Below are positions 22,404 to 34,897 of a stretch of DNA of 64,000 bases, piece after piece; the stretch's first letter is position 1, and each line of letters begins with the position of its first letter. This DNA comes from Paralvinella palmiformis (lineage: Eukaryota; Annelida; Polychaeta; Terebellida; Alvinellidae): the NCBI GenBank assembly GCA_025642065.1, contig JAODUP010000184.1, positions 912,501 to 976,500 on the forward strand, given 5' to 3'. The notes under the pieces are model-generated. The model had not been told where the DNA came from. It worked only from the letters and a program-made list of their open reading frames with translations, and made no database searches. Both the position numbers and the translations under genes were made by a program.

Positions 22404-23565
22404 TCATTTTGTTTTCTCGTTGTGCGCACTTTTGATAGATGGAGGCATATCATTATCACATTTCACATCAATGTTGGTTAAGAAATCACAAAAGTTATCT
22501 GTTATTATACTAAGATCAGATATATTTGTGTTATCTCTTTTAAACGTCTGAGGTCTAGCAGTTTTATCATTTAATTTGCCTATTGTTGAATTTATTATCT
22601 TGCACGTTTTCCTGATATCGTGGTTTAGCTCATTAAATATTTGTGTATCATAAGTCTGTTTAGCTATCTTTTTGAGTCGATTATACACGTTCCCATATTG
22701 TATGTATGATATATATTTTATAATAGTCTTAGATGTATTATTGCCTTGGCTATATAATTTGGCACATGTACGTACGGTAGGTTTATTTATTGTTGGTATA
22801 AGGGAACTAGCAAACATATTGTTAAGTAATTCTGGAGTATGTTTGTGACTTTCAATTTTTAATAAATCCCTTTTCTGATCTGTTGCAATAATAACTGTTT
22901 TAGTATATTTTAGCTGAGATAATATTTTATCATGGTGTTCCAACAACGTTTGAAGATTGCTGTTGGACGCTCTATAAATCTCACCAATTATAGTTTTATT
23001 GTTTGAAATATGTTTTTCTTTGAAGATGGATTCATATTCTCCTTCAGTAGAAGTCATTAAGTCTTCGCGCAGTTTATACTGAATTAATTCTTTTACATAA
23101 ATGTCTACCTCTAGTCTTATTGGTATGATGTTTAGAAATGAAATTATAACCCGGTATATTAAATAGGTGTTTATTACCATTATGAAGAAACGTTTCATAT
23201 AATAAAACGTAATAAAAATATATTCCGTTTGTTTGTAAGGTATTAAGTAATATGGTCAGACTATCAAATTTAGAGGATAATGATTGGATATTTAAATGAA
23301 GTACTTTAGCTTGAAACATATCAGTTGATTGTTTAATTTTCGGATTATTTATTAAACCATTTATATCATAATACGGACTATTTATCATTGGGTTGGACGA
23401 TAGATTGTCAAAACCATCATGTTCCTTAACATACTCATTCAGACGAGAATTTAAGGTATTCATGGTATTGTTTAAGTTATCACCATTGTTATCATCCGTA
23501 TTCACTGTTAGAATAGGGATGCAGCATAGATGGACGCCCTTCAAGACACCGATGGACAGCAACAC
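22404..23565 (-). pseudogene. LINE endonuclease region
   Basis: Two overlapping frames (23074-23565 and 22404-23198) together resemble the APE endonuclease and linker of a LINE ORF2: VLHLNIQSLSSKFDSL (first catalytic block), ETFLHNGNKHLFNIPGYNF, RHTNKTRGR-like, TDQKRDLLKIESH, then a long linker with TYDTQIFNELNHDIRKTCKI. A frameshift near 23100 separates the frames. The conserved SDH end block is not evident. Confidence 0.7.
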
Positions 23566-23799
23566 AGGAGCTTAGCGACAAATTGACCATATGCTGGCGT
23601 ATAATTATAAACACGATAATCCAAGAGGCAGCAGCAGGACGAGACATATTTCTAGAACCTATCCCACTGCCCACAATCCCATTGCTGTACCATAGGTACA
23701 GATCAATAACCCAACATCCCAAGTTCACTGTCATATTATATCATAGAGAATAGATATGATTTGGGTATAAAACATAGACCGAACTCCAGCCCTCCTAAA

Positions 23800-24560
23800 T
23801 GTATGTAGATTATGATACTCAAAGTCAACAACAGACTATACTGGGTATCGAAAGTATCAGATAACAATAAGACAATCGTACTAGCAGATAATGGTGGATA
23901 GTCATATCAGATATTACCAGTTATTCACAAGACAAAGCCAGCCATCCGTAGTATCTGATAATGTATGGATACTCACGATACCAGATAATATTGGATACTC
24001 ATAATATTAGATAATGGTGGATTTTCATAATAATTGAATACAATATCAGACCATTATTAGATATTGATAATACCAGATTTCATGGGATACCCATAATACC
24101 AAATAATACTATACATCTATCATGCTGGATATGATTAGATAACCATATTGCTAGATAACACTGAATATTCATAATATCAGTTAATAACAGATAAGTATAG
24201 CTATTCATAATACCAAATAATATTTAACGCTCATAATACCAGATACAGTAAGATACCAGTACATCAGATAACATTAGCTAGTCAAAAAACAAGATAATGC
24301 TAGATACCTAATACCAGGTAATATTACATACTGATAATAATACCAAATGATACTGAATAGCCATGAGACCAAACACTATTGGATACTCATAATACCGAAT
24401 TATTAAAAGATACTCATAATGCCAGATAATATTAGATATTCTTAATACCATATGCTTGGATACTCATAATATCAGATGACTTTACATCACCATAACATCA
24501 GATAAAATTGGATATTGATAATATCAAATAATTGTTGATTATTGTAATGCTAGGTAGTAG
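23800..24560. repeat. degenerate minisatellite, ~25-bp unit
   Basis: About 30 imperfect units on the theme GATACTCATAATACCAGATA, with many point changes and small indels. No coding potential. It adjoins the 5' end of the LINE. Confidence 0.85.
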
Positions 24561-24844
24561 AACATATTACCAGAAAGTCACTAACCTTAACTAATATGGC
24601 CCCTCATCCAAGTTTCCCCCTTCCAGCGCCATTCGTCATCTGCTTTGGAATCTGTAAATGATAGGCCGGCTCCCCACTTATCTTCAGATCTGTTACACTC
24701 GGCGAATAGGCTTGTCCTTGTCGGCTTGATCCCAGTATTTCTGTCTGGATTTTGGAGAAACTTCCGTTGACGGCGTCAGTTAAAATCGGTTAGGTTGAGC
24801 ACGATTTCAGATAATGTCACGAGGATGACCACACTAGAGTTTCT

Positions 24845-25085
24845 TGAATTGATTTTATTCGTTATGGCTACCCTCCAGTAATTCTACTTCTCGTCTTCAC
24901 CCTTCGCCCCTCCTGGGACAAAAGGTCATTGACAACAGTCTTCTAAAATCTTCTGTCCTGGGCTTTCTTTTCAATCTTCCTCCAGCTGTAACCTGTTCTC
25001 TTTATGTCTGTCAGGAGATCCCTTCTCCACGTATTTCTTGGGTGTCCACTTTTTCTCTTTCCTTGTTTGGGGTTCCATGTTATTA
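24845..25085 (-). mobile_element. LINE C-terminal tail fragment (craniofacial-2-like type)
   Basis: On the minus strand the translation, across frameshifts, gives WNPKQGK, the basic run RKRGHPRNTW-like, RDLLTDIKRTGYSW, KKAQDRRFWKTVVN and DLLSQEGRR. This WRRDL...AQDR..W..LV pattern ends the reverse-transcriptase ORF of a widespread animal LINE group. It is truncated and dead. Confidence 0.65.
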
Positions 25086-26163
25086 GAAGATTTTGGGTTT
25101 ATCTTATAAGCATTACACATTTAAGTCATATTATATGAGGGTGTACTATTCCTTTAACTAATTCTCCTGGAATATTATTACTAACATAACTTAAGAATTC
25201 TAGTGCGATATTAAGGAAAATATTTGAATTTCACAATAATAAATGTAAACATTACTCATAAACACGTATGACCTTTCATGTCCGACAGTAAAATGGTATA
25301 TATATATATATATATATATATATCAGTTATGTGAGTGTGTATGTGAGTGTGTGTGCGTGTGCATGTGTGTATGCGTGTGTGTGCGTGGGTTGTGTGTTTT
25401 ATGTTACATATAATAAAGGCTCAGGTTTTCATGATGTTTATAATTCTTACAGAATTATGACCAAACGACTACTACCTAAATAGATTTTTTTATATATATT
25501 AGTACATATATAACGCAGCTATAACTAGAAATAAAGCACATATATATCAGTACATATAATATCTATTATGATAATAATCCTAATACCTCCGACAATAGCA
25601 GAAATAATAGTATTTTCACTCAGCCCCAAAATAGCACGACTAGTTTCGGTTATAAGAAACCTTTATCAAGTGCATCTGTCTAAAGTATTTACTTTGCCAG
25701 CAATATTTATACCAGAATTCCCTAGCTAGTTTTAAATTTCAAACCGGAATCTGGATTGGTGACCATCCAGCTGTCCATTAAGTTGTCGTACGCGATCGAT
25801 CTTCAGTGATTTGAAGAACGTTATGTAGCGCATCAGAACAATTCTATTAACAATTATTGTTTATCATAGTAGTGACAGTAACTCAGTTCATTTGTGATAA
25901 TCATCGTATTATTTCTAAGCTGAATCTTCTTTCTGTTATTTATCTTTTGTTTTGTTTGATGACTTGATGGAGTTACATATCGTATTTTAACTTAGAATAA
26001 AGGTCTTTATTTCGATATATGTTCATTTTGATATTAAATGCCGCACAATGGAACGGGCTATTGTGTAGTTATTATGACTGACAACAATACGACATCTGGC
26101 AATATTGGCAGCCATTCCGAATTACAAGATTGCCACCAAGTATTAAATAACACCAGGCTAAAT
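25086..26163. other. gene-free stretch
   Basis: (AT)n at 25296-25323, then an imperfect (GT)n to about 25390. At 25636-25680 the minus strand reads CTTGATAAAGGTTTC, TTATAACCGAAACTAGTCG, resembling a decayed hammerhead-type core. No gene seen. Confidence 0.4.
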
Positions 26164-26178
26164 CGCATATATCATAAT

Positions 26179-26375
26179 AGGGCAATCCCCCCCCCCCCGT
26201 CGTCTAGCGGTAACGTGCTGGACCACAGATCACTACCACCCGTGTTCGAATCCCCGACGTGGGCATATCTGCAGGTTGTTTCGTCTTTCACTTCGTCTCA
26301 TTACCTTTGGGGTCGCTCGGCCCATTTAGCCTACCTTGTGCACAAAAGTGGCCGTAAAACATCCAACATCATCAT
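26179..26375 (+). mobile_element. SINE family A with 15-bp target duplication
   Basis: Flanked by CGCATATATCATAAT at 26164-26178 and 26376-26390. The tRNA head is at 26199-26260 (GTCGTCTAGCGGTAACGTG; B-box GTTCGAATCC), followed by the family A body (CATTTAGCCTACCTTGTGCA) and an ATCATC tail. Confidence 0.95.
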
Positions 26376-26550
26376 CGCATATATCATAATGACGGCTCAG
26401 AATCCATGAACAATTATCTACTTATCCTGAAAGTCAAAATATGTCGGGAAATGTGATTTCCGCTAGTTTCAATGACAGCCATTTTAAATTGCGAGTTAAC
26501 CAAGAGTCATACGGAGTTTTCGGTGTCATTATTAGATTTCTATCCTAGAA

Positions 26551-26706
26551 TTGGTGAGACACCGTTTTCTAGTTGGTAACGAGTTGGACCACAGATTCCA
26601 CCTGGGTTCGAATTTCGGCGTGGGCGTATCTGAGGGGTGTTTCATCTCTGATTTCCCCCCGATTTACCTATTCATGTGGACAACAGGTGGCCGTAAAACA
26701 TCATCT
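26551..26706 (+). mobile_element. SINE family A, diverged
   Basis: Head with GTTTTCTAGTTGGTAACGAG and B-box GGTTCGAATTTC, a shortened body, and GGCCGTAAAACATCATC at the end. It is older than the copy at 26179. Confidence 0.85.
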
Positions 26707-27182
26707 ATCCCTAGAAGTCGAGTTATTTCATCACACAAGTAGATCATCCCAGTTTGGTGATAGTGGCATCTATTTTTCATCATGTTGGGAGAAGAGGTTT
26801 CATACGTCCCTGATGGGGTGCACGGGGGGCGGGGGGGGGGGGGGGTCTGTCGGGCCCATGAACTAATTAATATACAAGTTTTAAACGTCCGCACTCCAGA
26901 AGGGTACTACGGCCTTCGTCCAATAGAACTAAGGATTTCGAATAATAAACAACGAATTATAACGAGTAAACAATTTATTGGAATAAACAATAAAGGCTAT
27001 AAAATATAACTTGAGATATTTATAAATGATATGTCGAGGTGACGGACGCCGCCGACATGATGGATGACCACGTGACATGGACGTTGTCAACATATTGGTC
27101 ATCGCAGACATCATACTCCCTTCCAATGTCACAATCACCGCCGTTTATAGAACTCCTTTGACATATTTATTTGCGAATACCC

Positions 27183-27212
27183 CCAAACAAACAAACAAAC
27201 AAACAAACAAAC
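27183..27212. repeat. (CAAA)n microsatellite
   Basis: Seven AAAC units. Confidence 0.95.
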
Positions 27213-27295
27213 AGTCGCACACATTCGATTTTAATTACATAGATAAATATAAATTACAGTTAATTTCTAAAATCAGATAATATGTATATAATAAT

Positions 27296-27362
27296 ATGCG
27301 TATTACAAAACCGAGCTTTTCAGATAATATACATATTAATTATACAGATTAACTGTAACATA
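27296..27362 (+). repeat. hairpin repeat copy 3 (partial)
   Basis: TTTCAGATAATATACATATT followed by ATTATACAGATTAACTGTAAC, the second half of the repeat at 2862, again ending in AT-rich sequence. Confidence 0.65.
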
Positions 27363-27548
27363 TATATTTGTTGTTATCGCTAATACATTAAAATGAAGAC
27401 TAAGAGAAATACAGTACATCCAATTAATTACCTTTATATTCTGATTACACAATTCTTAGTTCCTTCTGTCAATAAAACAAATCCCGATCAAGATTATGTC
27501 GAGATTATATGCTGTACTTGATTGTATCCGATTGTTGTTCTCGTTTCT

Positions 27549-27971
27549 TTATTCCTTCTTGAATCTTTCCGATTTTGATTCTCCCGACTTGTCCAAATCC
27601 TGCCGATCGGCGTTGTGCATACGCCGGGAGGCTTCGGTTGTCGTCCTGCTCAATCTGCGAGTAATCTGGTCAACCTCTCGCTTGGTCATCGCCCGGAAGG
27701 GGGCCTTCTGGTCGACGAAGCAGACGCGATACTTCGGCTTGGACGGGGCGCGGCGAGGATACGCTTTCAGGCTGTGCGAAAACGTCGTCCTGGCCAAACG
27801 GTCGGCAATGGACTGGTCATCTCCGAATGGCAGCCAATGGAGGATGAACAATTCGCCATTCTCCGCTAGGTAGGTGCGGTGATCCAACGTGTAACTGGCG
27901 ACGCCGTACTGGTTGAAGGCCGCACTGCCCTTGGCGTTCGTCGGCGGAGACTTTTTTCTGGACTCCGACAT
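27549..27971 (-). CDS. single-exon 140-codon ORF, function unknown
   Basis: It stands out from its AT-rich surroundings by coding-like GC content. The ATG (27969-27971) has an in-frame TAA directly upstream, so the start is fixed. The product is basic and soluble, with no signal peptide or membrane segment: an N-terminal SESRKKSPP stretch, a central part with TYLAENGELFILHWLPFGDD, a YPRRAPSKPKYR stretch and a charged, helix-like C-terminus rich in Lys, Arg, Glu and Ser. The stop codon overlaps AATAAA (GAATAAAG), so cleavage may follow closely. I do not recognise the family. An upstream spliced exon cannot be excluded. Confidence 0.6.
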   Translation of the reverse strand: MSESRKKSPPTNAKGSAAFNQYGVASYTLDHRTYLAENGELFILHWLPFGDDQSIADRLARTTFSHSLKAYPRRAPSKPKYRVCFVDQKAPFRAMTKREVDQITRRLSRTTTEASRRMHNADRQDLDKSGESKSERFKKE

Positions 27972-28846
27972 CTTATTCCGGATACGGTGGAAAAACGTTT
28001 CAGCGTCTTATGGAAGGTCGATCGACGTGCGATCTTCCACCAAACCAGATCCCGGATTCTAGATTTTCAGACAGAATACCAACTGGCGATATACCTCGTT
28101 CGTCTGGTGTACAACAGCTCACTTATATAATGTTGTTATTTGAATGCTACCCACAGCCATAATGTATAAAGTAGATTATGGATGGTTCTGTTAAAACAAT
28201 ATCATACATGTAAAATGAGACGATGCCAACGAGACATTTCTCGGCTTTAGTGTGGCCCTTATTATTGTAAATGGTTTAAGTATGAGGTTTATCGGCTATA
28301 CAGAGAGCTATATTATACTGTATAACAATCGACTCGCCCAAGGTTTAGGAATTATCCGCGTCAAGACCCTAAGAGTTCGCGGCTTAATAAAGTGGCATCG
28401 TTCCAAAAGTTTTATTGATCGGGTCTTCGTGAAGGATCTATAAGCTAGAAGAACTCAAAATCATATCACGTCCATAAAGTCGGTGATGGCGAGTTTCAGT
28501 CTACGTACAAAACGTCATAGGGTTATATATATATATGCATGTATATATGATAGTGTGGCAAGGTTTTCGTCGACAAACCAGTCAATATATAAGGGTCCAC
28601 TCACTCGATAATATTAACCTCGAGAACGTGTTATATATAAAAGTGCTGTCATGGTCGGTTAAGTATCCACAACCTTTTTGTTAACCAATATACTGCACGT
28701 TAACTATGTGCTTTTGACTGGAGAAGGGGGTGGACGCTCCGACAGCACAATGATAGAGAACTGCTATGAAAATCTCGAGCCTGGGGTTCGATTCGAAGGC
28801 ACCCGCATTTGAGGGATGTTTCTCATTGGAAGCTAACTACACAAAG
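27972..28846. other. gene-free stretch
   Basis: The first ~130 bases are GC-richer and would include the promoter or leader of the ORF at 27549. The rest shows no gene. A tRNA-like B-box (GGGGTTCGATTC) near 28782 hints at a worn SINE. Confidence 0.35.
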
Positions 28847-28881
28847 GGTTAGGGTAGGTTGGTTAGGTTAGGGTAGGTTAT
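28847..28881 (+). repeat. telomere-like degenerate repeat
   Basis: A run of GGTTAGGGTAGGTTG, GTTAGGTTAGGGTAGG type, mixing TTAGGG with shortened units. Confidence 0.6.
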
Positions 28882-29370
28882 TTATTTTATCGTGGATCTT
28901 TATATCCGTAAGGTCTCGTGTCGACGGCCATTCATTTGATTCGCATCAGTCAGAGTTTAATAAGCCAGTCTTAGGCACCTTAAAATAATACCTCGTTTCA
29001 CATCGCCGACCGACCGGCCGACCCAGTTTTGAGGGGCGACTCAACTTATTTCCCATTCGTGATATCTCCATACTTGGTCCACAGACTAAATTTATAGTTC
29101 GCGGTTTGATCGCTGGGTGGCAGCATTGCAGTAAAATAACACGCGTTTGTTCATGCGCCGTCAAACGTGGCATTCGTCATTCTACAAATCCTCATTAATA
29201 ACATAATAGAAAAAGGTCGAATTTTTAAACTTAAAGCCAACGAACCAGAATATTAATTTTTATTTCACCGATTTGGGAGTCTTCTGAAAGTAAATAAATC
29301 ATTTGACACATGGAAACTAAACAGATTCTTCAGCCTAGACTTAAAAAGATGCTCACGCTTTAATATGCAC

Positions 29371-29568
29371 AAGACGCCGTAGCTTAATTTAGCAAAACCA
29401 CCATGATAACGGAACAGATCTGAACTAGCCGAGTTCGAATCTCGGCGTCGGTATGTGTAAAGGGTGTTTCATCTTTCAACTTGCCTCGGTTACCCTTAGA
29501 GGTCGGTCGGTCCATTAAGCCTACCTTGTGCACAAAGGTGGGCCGTAGGACATCGAACATCCATCATT
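29371..29568 (+). mobile_element. SINE family A, diverged head
   Basis: B-box GAGTTCGAATCTCGGCG, body GGGTGTTTCATCTTTCAAC and CCTACCTTGTGCACAAAGG, then CATCCATCATT. The A-box half is altered. Confidence 0.85.
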
Positions 29569-31013
29569 GTTTCCATCGACGGGTGAATTGGCGATTTTAC
29601 ATATCAAGTTATCATACATACCAAAAAGTATCAACTGAAACTTTTTAATTAACAGTTAGTCAGTGACAGCGAGCCGATTTAAACAAGAGAACAAAATGCA
29701 TAAAATGCTCGAAATGACGCATATTTTCTCAAAACATTTTAAATAATTTTTTTTTAACAATAGCCTACCTATCTACCTACCCATTTTTCGGGGGGAAAAA
29801 ACCCGTGGGTGGGAGACATGATATTTTAAGGTGCCTTACTGTACTCGCGCCAAATACCCACTTGTCAAAACGGAAATGATGTGACACGATCTCCCATTTA
29901 TATGCGTTCAATTACAAAGCCTTTCTATTACAACTGTAACAATAGCCATCACGTGACTGTGTCATACATAGTTTCATATACGTGTAAGGATATCTGGGAT
30001 AATACTTCAATATTCGAGAACTTATTAATTCAGAGATATTATACAACAAATACGCCTTAATCATCACATTCCCAATCATTAAACATGCTTTGAGAACACA
30101 GGAATGACAAAAGTACAATAATTTTGTTGTTTCATTTGATATGTGTTTCAAAAATTAAATATCGGATTAGAAGTCTGATCCTATACGCATATATTAAACC
30201 AGCGAGTTCTGAAATCATTTTGAATCATTCCCTATGATGAGAACTATTAATCTGTCATCTGCACTTCAGCCCGCCAATGTTAATATCAAAGTTTAGCTTA
30301 GCAAGGTAAAAAATTAATATAAAAGAATCATATAAATACTAGTATACACGCTAAAAAAGTGTTATCACACTGAACATTGAACTTAACGATTGTATCACAT
30401 GGAAAGCCTGGTGCGCTGCACAGATAAATACAAAACGTGGAAGAACAAGAGCGGCCTAGGTTTTAGACCCGGACCACCTTCAGCCTTAAACATATAACAG
30501 AAAAGGGACTCTTTGGAGAATCTGTTATACGACAGAATCGAAGACGAAGTAGCCGGAAGAGGAATACTAATTTCGAAATCGGTACGCAGCCGCCAAAATC
30601 AGATTTGTCTTCGCCACTCAAAGCCAACTGTGACTGAAGCTGTTGAGTTGTTTACCCTGAAAGTGAACCTTTCTATTGAATGCGGACAATCTGCTGAGTT
30701 ATGAATTACTAAGCGAGGCGACTGGCCAACAGGAGTAAGCACTAACGAGTCATTTCCAAGTAACATAGCGCTGTAATTATGTTTGCAATTCGCCTATAAT
30801 TCTGCAAATGCAATTCAACGACGATCAACAAAGGTATTCGGACCAATGTCCGTCTGAAGATTGGATGTAATTAGGTAGGTAAGGCCGGAGACACATAAAC
30901 TATAATTAATATTAGTTAAATGGGGTACTCAGTGAAGTATGTTTTGTTCCATGACTAATGCAGATAGACTGAGGCGGTTGATTCTCCGCTTTAGGTTTAG
31001 TCGTGTTTGACCA
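29569..31013. other. gene-free stretch, includes TM7SF3 3' UTR
   Basis: The part next to 31014 is the 3' UTR of the minus-strand TM7SF3 gene, with no obvious AATAAA near the stop. I see no other gene. Confidence 0.4.
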
Positions 31014-31321
31014 TCAACGTGTGCCTCTATCTTCTTCAGCAATCGGCTTGTTAGCTTGATATTCCATCTGTCGGAATGCCTCTAACAGAGGCTCGTTTTC
31101 ATCGTCGTCCTCAACGTCGGCGTCGTACGAGTGGCCGTTGACGGGTGGGGCTGTTGGCTGCGATATGACAACAGGCGGCCACGAGCGGGCCTGCTGCTCT
31201 AGTAGCAGTCGTCGCTGCTGCCATGGACACGGCGGAAATGGAGCCCGATCACGTTCTCTCAGAAACTGGACAGTGGCGCCACCTACTGCCAGCAGGAACC
31301 AGAGTGTGAAAAGGATAAAAT
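31014..31321 (-). CDS. TM7SF3: TM7SF3 exon 10 (TM7 and tail)
   Basis: The acceptor is CGTGCTTCAG, phase 1. It encodes TM7 (FILFTLWFLLAVGGATVQFL), RERDRAPFPPCP and a Gln/Pro-rich then acidic tail (DADVEDDDENEPLLEAF) to TGA at 31014-31016. GC-rich codons contrast with the flanks. Confidence 0.88.
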
Positions 31322-31372
31322 CTGAAGCACGAAGAAGATGGAGCCATATCAGTATCCTCTAATAATCAAATA

Positions 31373-31404
<32 letters not shown>

Positions 31405-34400
31405 CAGTGTGTGAAACTAACTTGTAGCCTTACTGGACCTGCCGGTCTAGTAAAATATTTTAACATTAGACCCGATGTGATGACATCAGACCGAGTGAGC
31501 GCCAAAAGTTACGAAGATCAGAAGATCCATGAAAGTTAAACAAATATCGTTCAAATGGTTATTTATTGCACTTTGAGCATAAAAATGTCTTCTCAGGTGA
31601 AAACCCCCCCCAACATTAATATAAATGTCAGCAGGTAATCCATCATAATAATGCAAGCATAACCGGTTGTTTTTAAGTATCCGCAGTCTCTGTAAACGTT
31701 CATCCTATGTCATATCATGTTCACTCTCCAATCCATGATCATCACCATTGTCATCATATATTTCAAAATTTGGGATTGTATCCTCTTCTTTCTGGTCTTC
31801 ATCCTTCATCGTGTGACTCCTCAGCCTCTTCCACCGATCCAATTATCTGTTCCTCTTCACTCTTACTATGGTCTTCATTATCTCTCCATAAATTCACCAC
31901 CACTCACTACATGGTAGGTCAACTATCTGAAGTCTAGCCCTCTTTAATTTTGGCTAACTATCCATGAATCCAGGTCTCCTCTTACGTTTTCTGTTAGATT
32001 AGATTATAAGTAGACTTGATTCATAAATAAACAAAAAAACTAAATATAATTAATATTGTATGATTCGTATTTATGTTGGCTTGCTTCAACTTGCCTTCCA
32101 TAAAAATTAGTCTTTATCATGTCCCATTATGTCAAAGCATAATCAATCTTAACATCACTGTTTTCAGGTATGTCTTTGAAGTGGGTTGTTATAACTTCAA
32201 CATCACCGTTTCCAAAATCAATCCTATCATTGTTATAATGTTATGCCCAAGCAGTAAATTCTGCAATTCTTGTGGTTTCCACAACTCCATGTTTGGTGTC
32301 AATAAACTTGACTTTAAATGCACATATTATTATTTACATTGATTTAAAAAGTGTAAAACCCCTTTAAATATCATAATTTTAATATGCGCATAATGGTTCA
32401 ATAAAACGTCGCATACGCGTACGCATGGTTTGTCTCTGGGCAGCATTTGGCCAGTCAAATGCTGTCATTCATAAGTCGTTTGTGACGTCACCATTCTTTG
32501 TATACAAGCACTGAGCATACGTGCTTATAAAATCGCATAATTATTTATCCACATAGCTGCCAGCTCAAAGTAATCCACGATAAACAAAATGTATTGCGGC
32601 ATTTCTACCCACACAAAAAATATATGTATTAGATGCAAGAGAAAAGTGACGGAGTAATCAGCTATTAGGATAAAAGTAATTACTATTGGATACATCTGGA
32701 AAGGATATTGTCCACCAAAGAAATGCTCCAACCACAACACGTGCCCGACTAACTGTAAGCCCACTTTTCCATGCATGGCGTCAGTTACTCGTTTTAGGCA
32801 ACAGATCTGTGGTCAGGATATCGACGAGCAATAACTTTCAGCCATTCAGAGTGCATGAAAACCCAGAATTATCGGCAGCTTTTTTATTGGTTGTATTCAT
32901 TTGGCAACATTCCAGTGTAGTATCAAAAAGATGAACGCAACGTTTGCATATGCACATAGTTATGAGTTAGATATCTTTAACAAAATTTCGGTGTGATTTG
33001 AAAGTTCGTTTGCGCTTAGTTTGTTTTTTTTGTATTCTGCTTGAGATCTAGTTGATGGCTTGTCAACTTTAAATTTCGGTAGACTTGATTCCTTCACTCC
33101 TTTTACAAATCACCACATTTTTAACAAACACACATACCGGGAAAATATGACACAAATTGAAAGAGAAAACCGCTGAAATTCCCGCTGACGGATTTTAGCA
33201 TGTACAACGTTTGTCATTGATCGGAAGGCTTATTTGCATATTCAGATAAATTGCAGAATACTAGTCATTCGGGAAGGCACGAATGTCAATTGTGACGTTG
33301 TCAGGTTACGCCAAATTGATTCATAGCCGGAAGGCATGTGTCCTAGATTTGACGGAATATCGTCAGTGAAGTCATCTGTGTGTTTGTCCTTTGATATGTC
33401 ACAAGTTAATAAACAGATCGTGCGCTTGGTTATTTGATGGGTAGCGGTTTAAAAAAATGCTTGACACTAGACCGGCAGGTCGAGTACTGGAGCACTGATA
33501 CTAGACCGGGCCTGGAAACACTGGTCCGGGTCGAGCATTAATGTCGAACACTGTATATATATGTATATATATGTGTGTGTGTATGTGTGTGTGTGTACAG
33601 GGTCATAAGGTAATGATAATTTATCACTGAGAGTAAATGACTAGTTCCGACTACACCAAATAAAGTTTCACATACATAAAGTTTATTTCATAATGTGTGA
33701 CTTCCAATGGTTTTGTATGGCATTATAAATACACTTAAATGTCCATTTGAAGAAAAGAAACTACAGGTCATTGGTAGCTGATCCCAAAAGAGCATCTTGT
33801 TTCAACTGCTGAAGCCTGGAGGGACCTAAGTTTGGGTCAATTTCTTTTAGATAGTTTATTTATAAATGCCCTGAAACAAGCGAGTTGTTCAGATTTGAGT
33901 TCAAAGGGAAGTTTCATGGGCTATCTAGTGGCTTCGACTTTCAAATCCAGGTCGTTCATACAAGACTGTCACGTATTTGACTCTGGTGTGAAAAGAAATA
34001 TTTGGCCTCCTGGACTCCAGTAGGCTTTCAGTTCGTAAGAGGTTGAACCACTGTGCGCGCTCCGGTTCACATGAGCGATGGTTTAACCAAAAACAGGAGT
34101 GGGTCAGAAACTCAATGAGCGAGTATGATGAATTCACTGAGAAATAAACCCGACTGGGGATACCATAGAGGGAATTTCGTGTGATGGTGATAACGACATA
34201 GCTCGTTGTTCCCACTGTCACACATTTTCCCTCAGGCTGTTCACAAACTTCTGATAACTGAAACAGAATGGCTATATCTGAGCCATAACATATAGTTGCA
34301 GATAATAATTGTACTCTCCCATAGGAAGACTCAAACTGAAACTTTACTAGTCCTGCCAATTATCTACTCATCTCTGGCAAACAGGCGAGCATTAATTTTG

Positions 34401-34407
34401 AACTCTG

Positions 34408-34451
<44 letters not shown>

Positions 34452-34859
34452 TTTCGACGAGATTCTGAATTTCAACTGTTCTGGTATGGTTGCAAATTTA
34501 TATATTTATTGGTTTATTCATTAGATAGTGGAGAAATCTACATACAGAGTTGGGCAAAAACATGGTAATAACCATCAAAGTATGGTTTGATACAAATATC
34601 ATGGCACAATAAATAAGGTATAGAATCAACTTGACCAAGTGTTTAATATTGGTACATGACCACTAAGTTCACAAAACACTTATTAGATACACCATAGACC
34701 AGTGGATAAAACTACAGTAGTGGGTACAACAGCACCATTATATATATATATATATGTTACAGTTAATTTGTATAATCAGGTAATATGTATATTATTTGAA
34801 ATTTTCAGGTAATATGTCTATTGCTAACTGAGATTTAATGTGCATTAGCTGAATATTTC

Positions 34860-34897
<38 letters not shown>

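Larger units (their letters stand above)
17011..23565 (-). mobile_element. non-LTR retrotransposon (LINE) with tandemly duplicated 3' half
   Basis: Minus-strand order: endonuclease (23565-22404), reverse transcriptase, C-terminal part, then a second copy of the reverse transcriptase and C-terminal part. The 3' half is present at 19753-22195 and again at 17011-19752 with only scattered differences. Both copies carry the same hAT insertion, and only the downstream copy carries an extra SINE. All frames are broken. Family by motif: CR1/L2/Daphne-like APE-type LINE, clade not fixed. Confidence 0.8.

Noticed and set aside
23800..24560. CRISPR-like array
   Set aside because: The units are degenerate and contiguous without unique spacers, and the genome is clearly animal.
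30513..30704. Possible Gypsy-type gag scrap (LRHSKPTVTEAVEL)
   Set aside because: Too short and without protease, reverse transcriptase or LTRs nearby. The resemblance may be chance.
33925..34359. 144-codon minus-strand ORF in TM7SF3 intron 9
   Set aside because: Part reads like protein, but the end carries SINE B-box text, no splice support exists, and composition is like the background. Not called as a gene.
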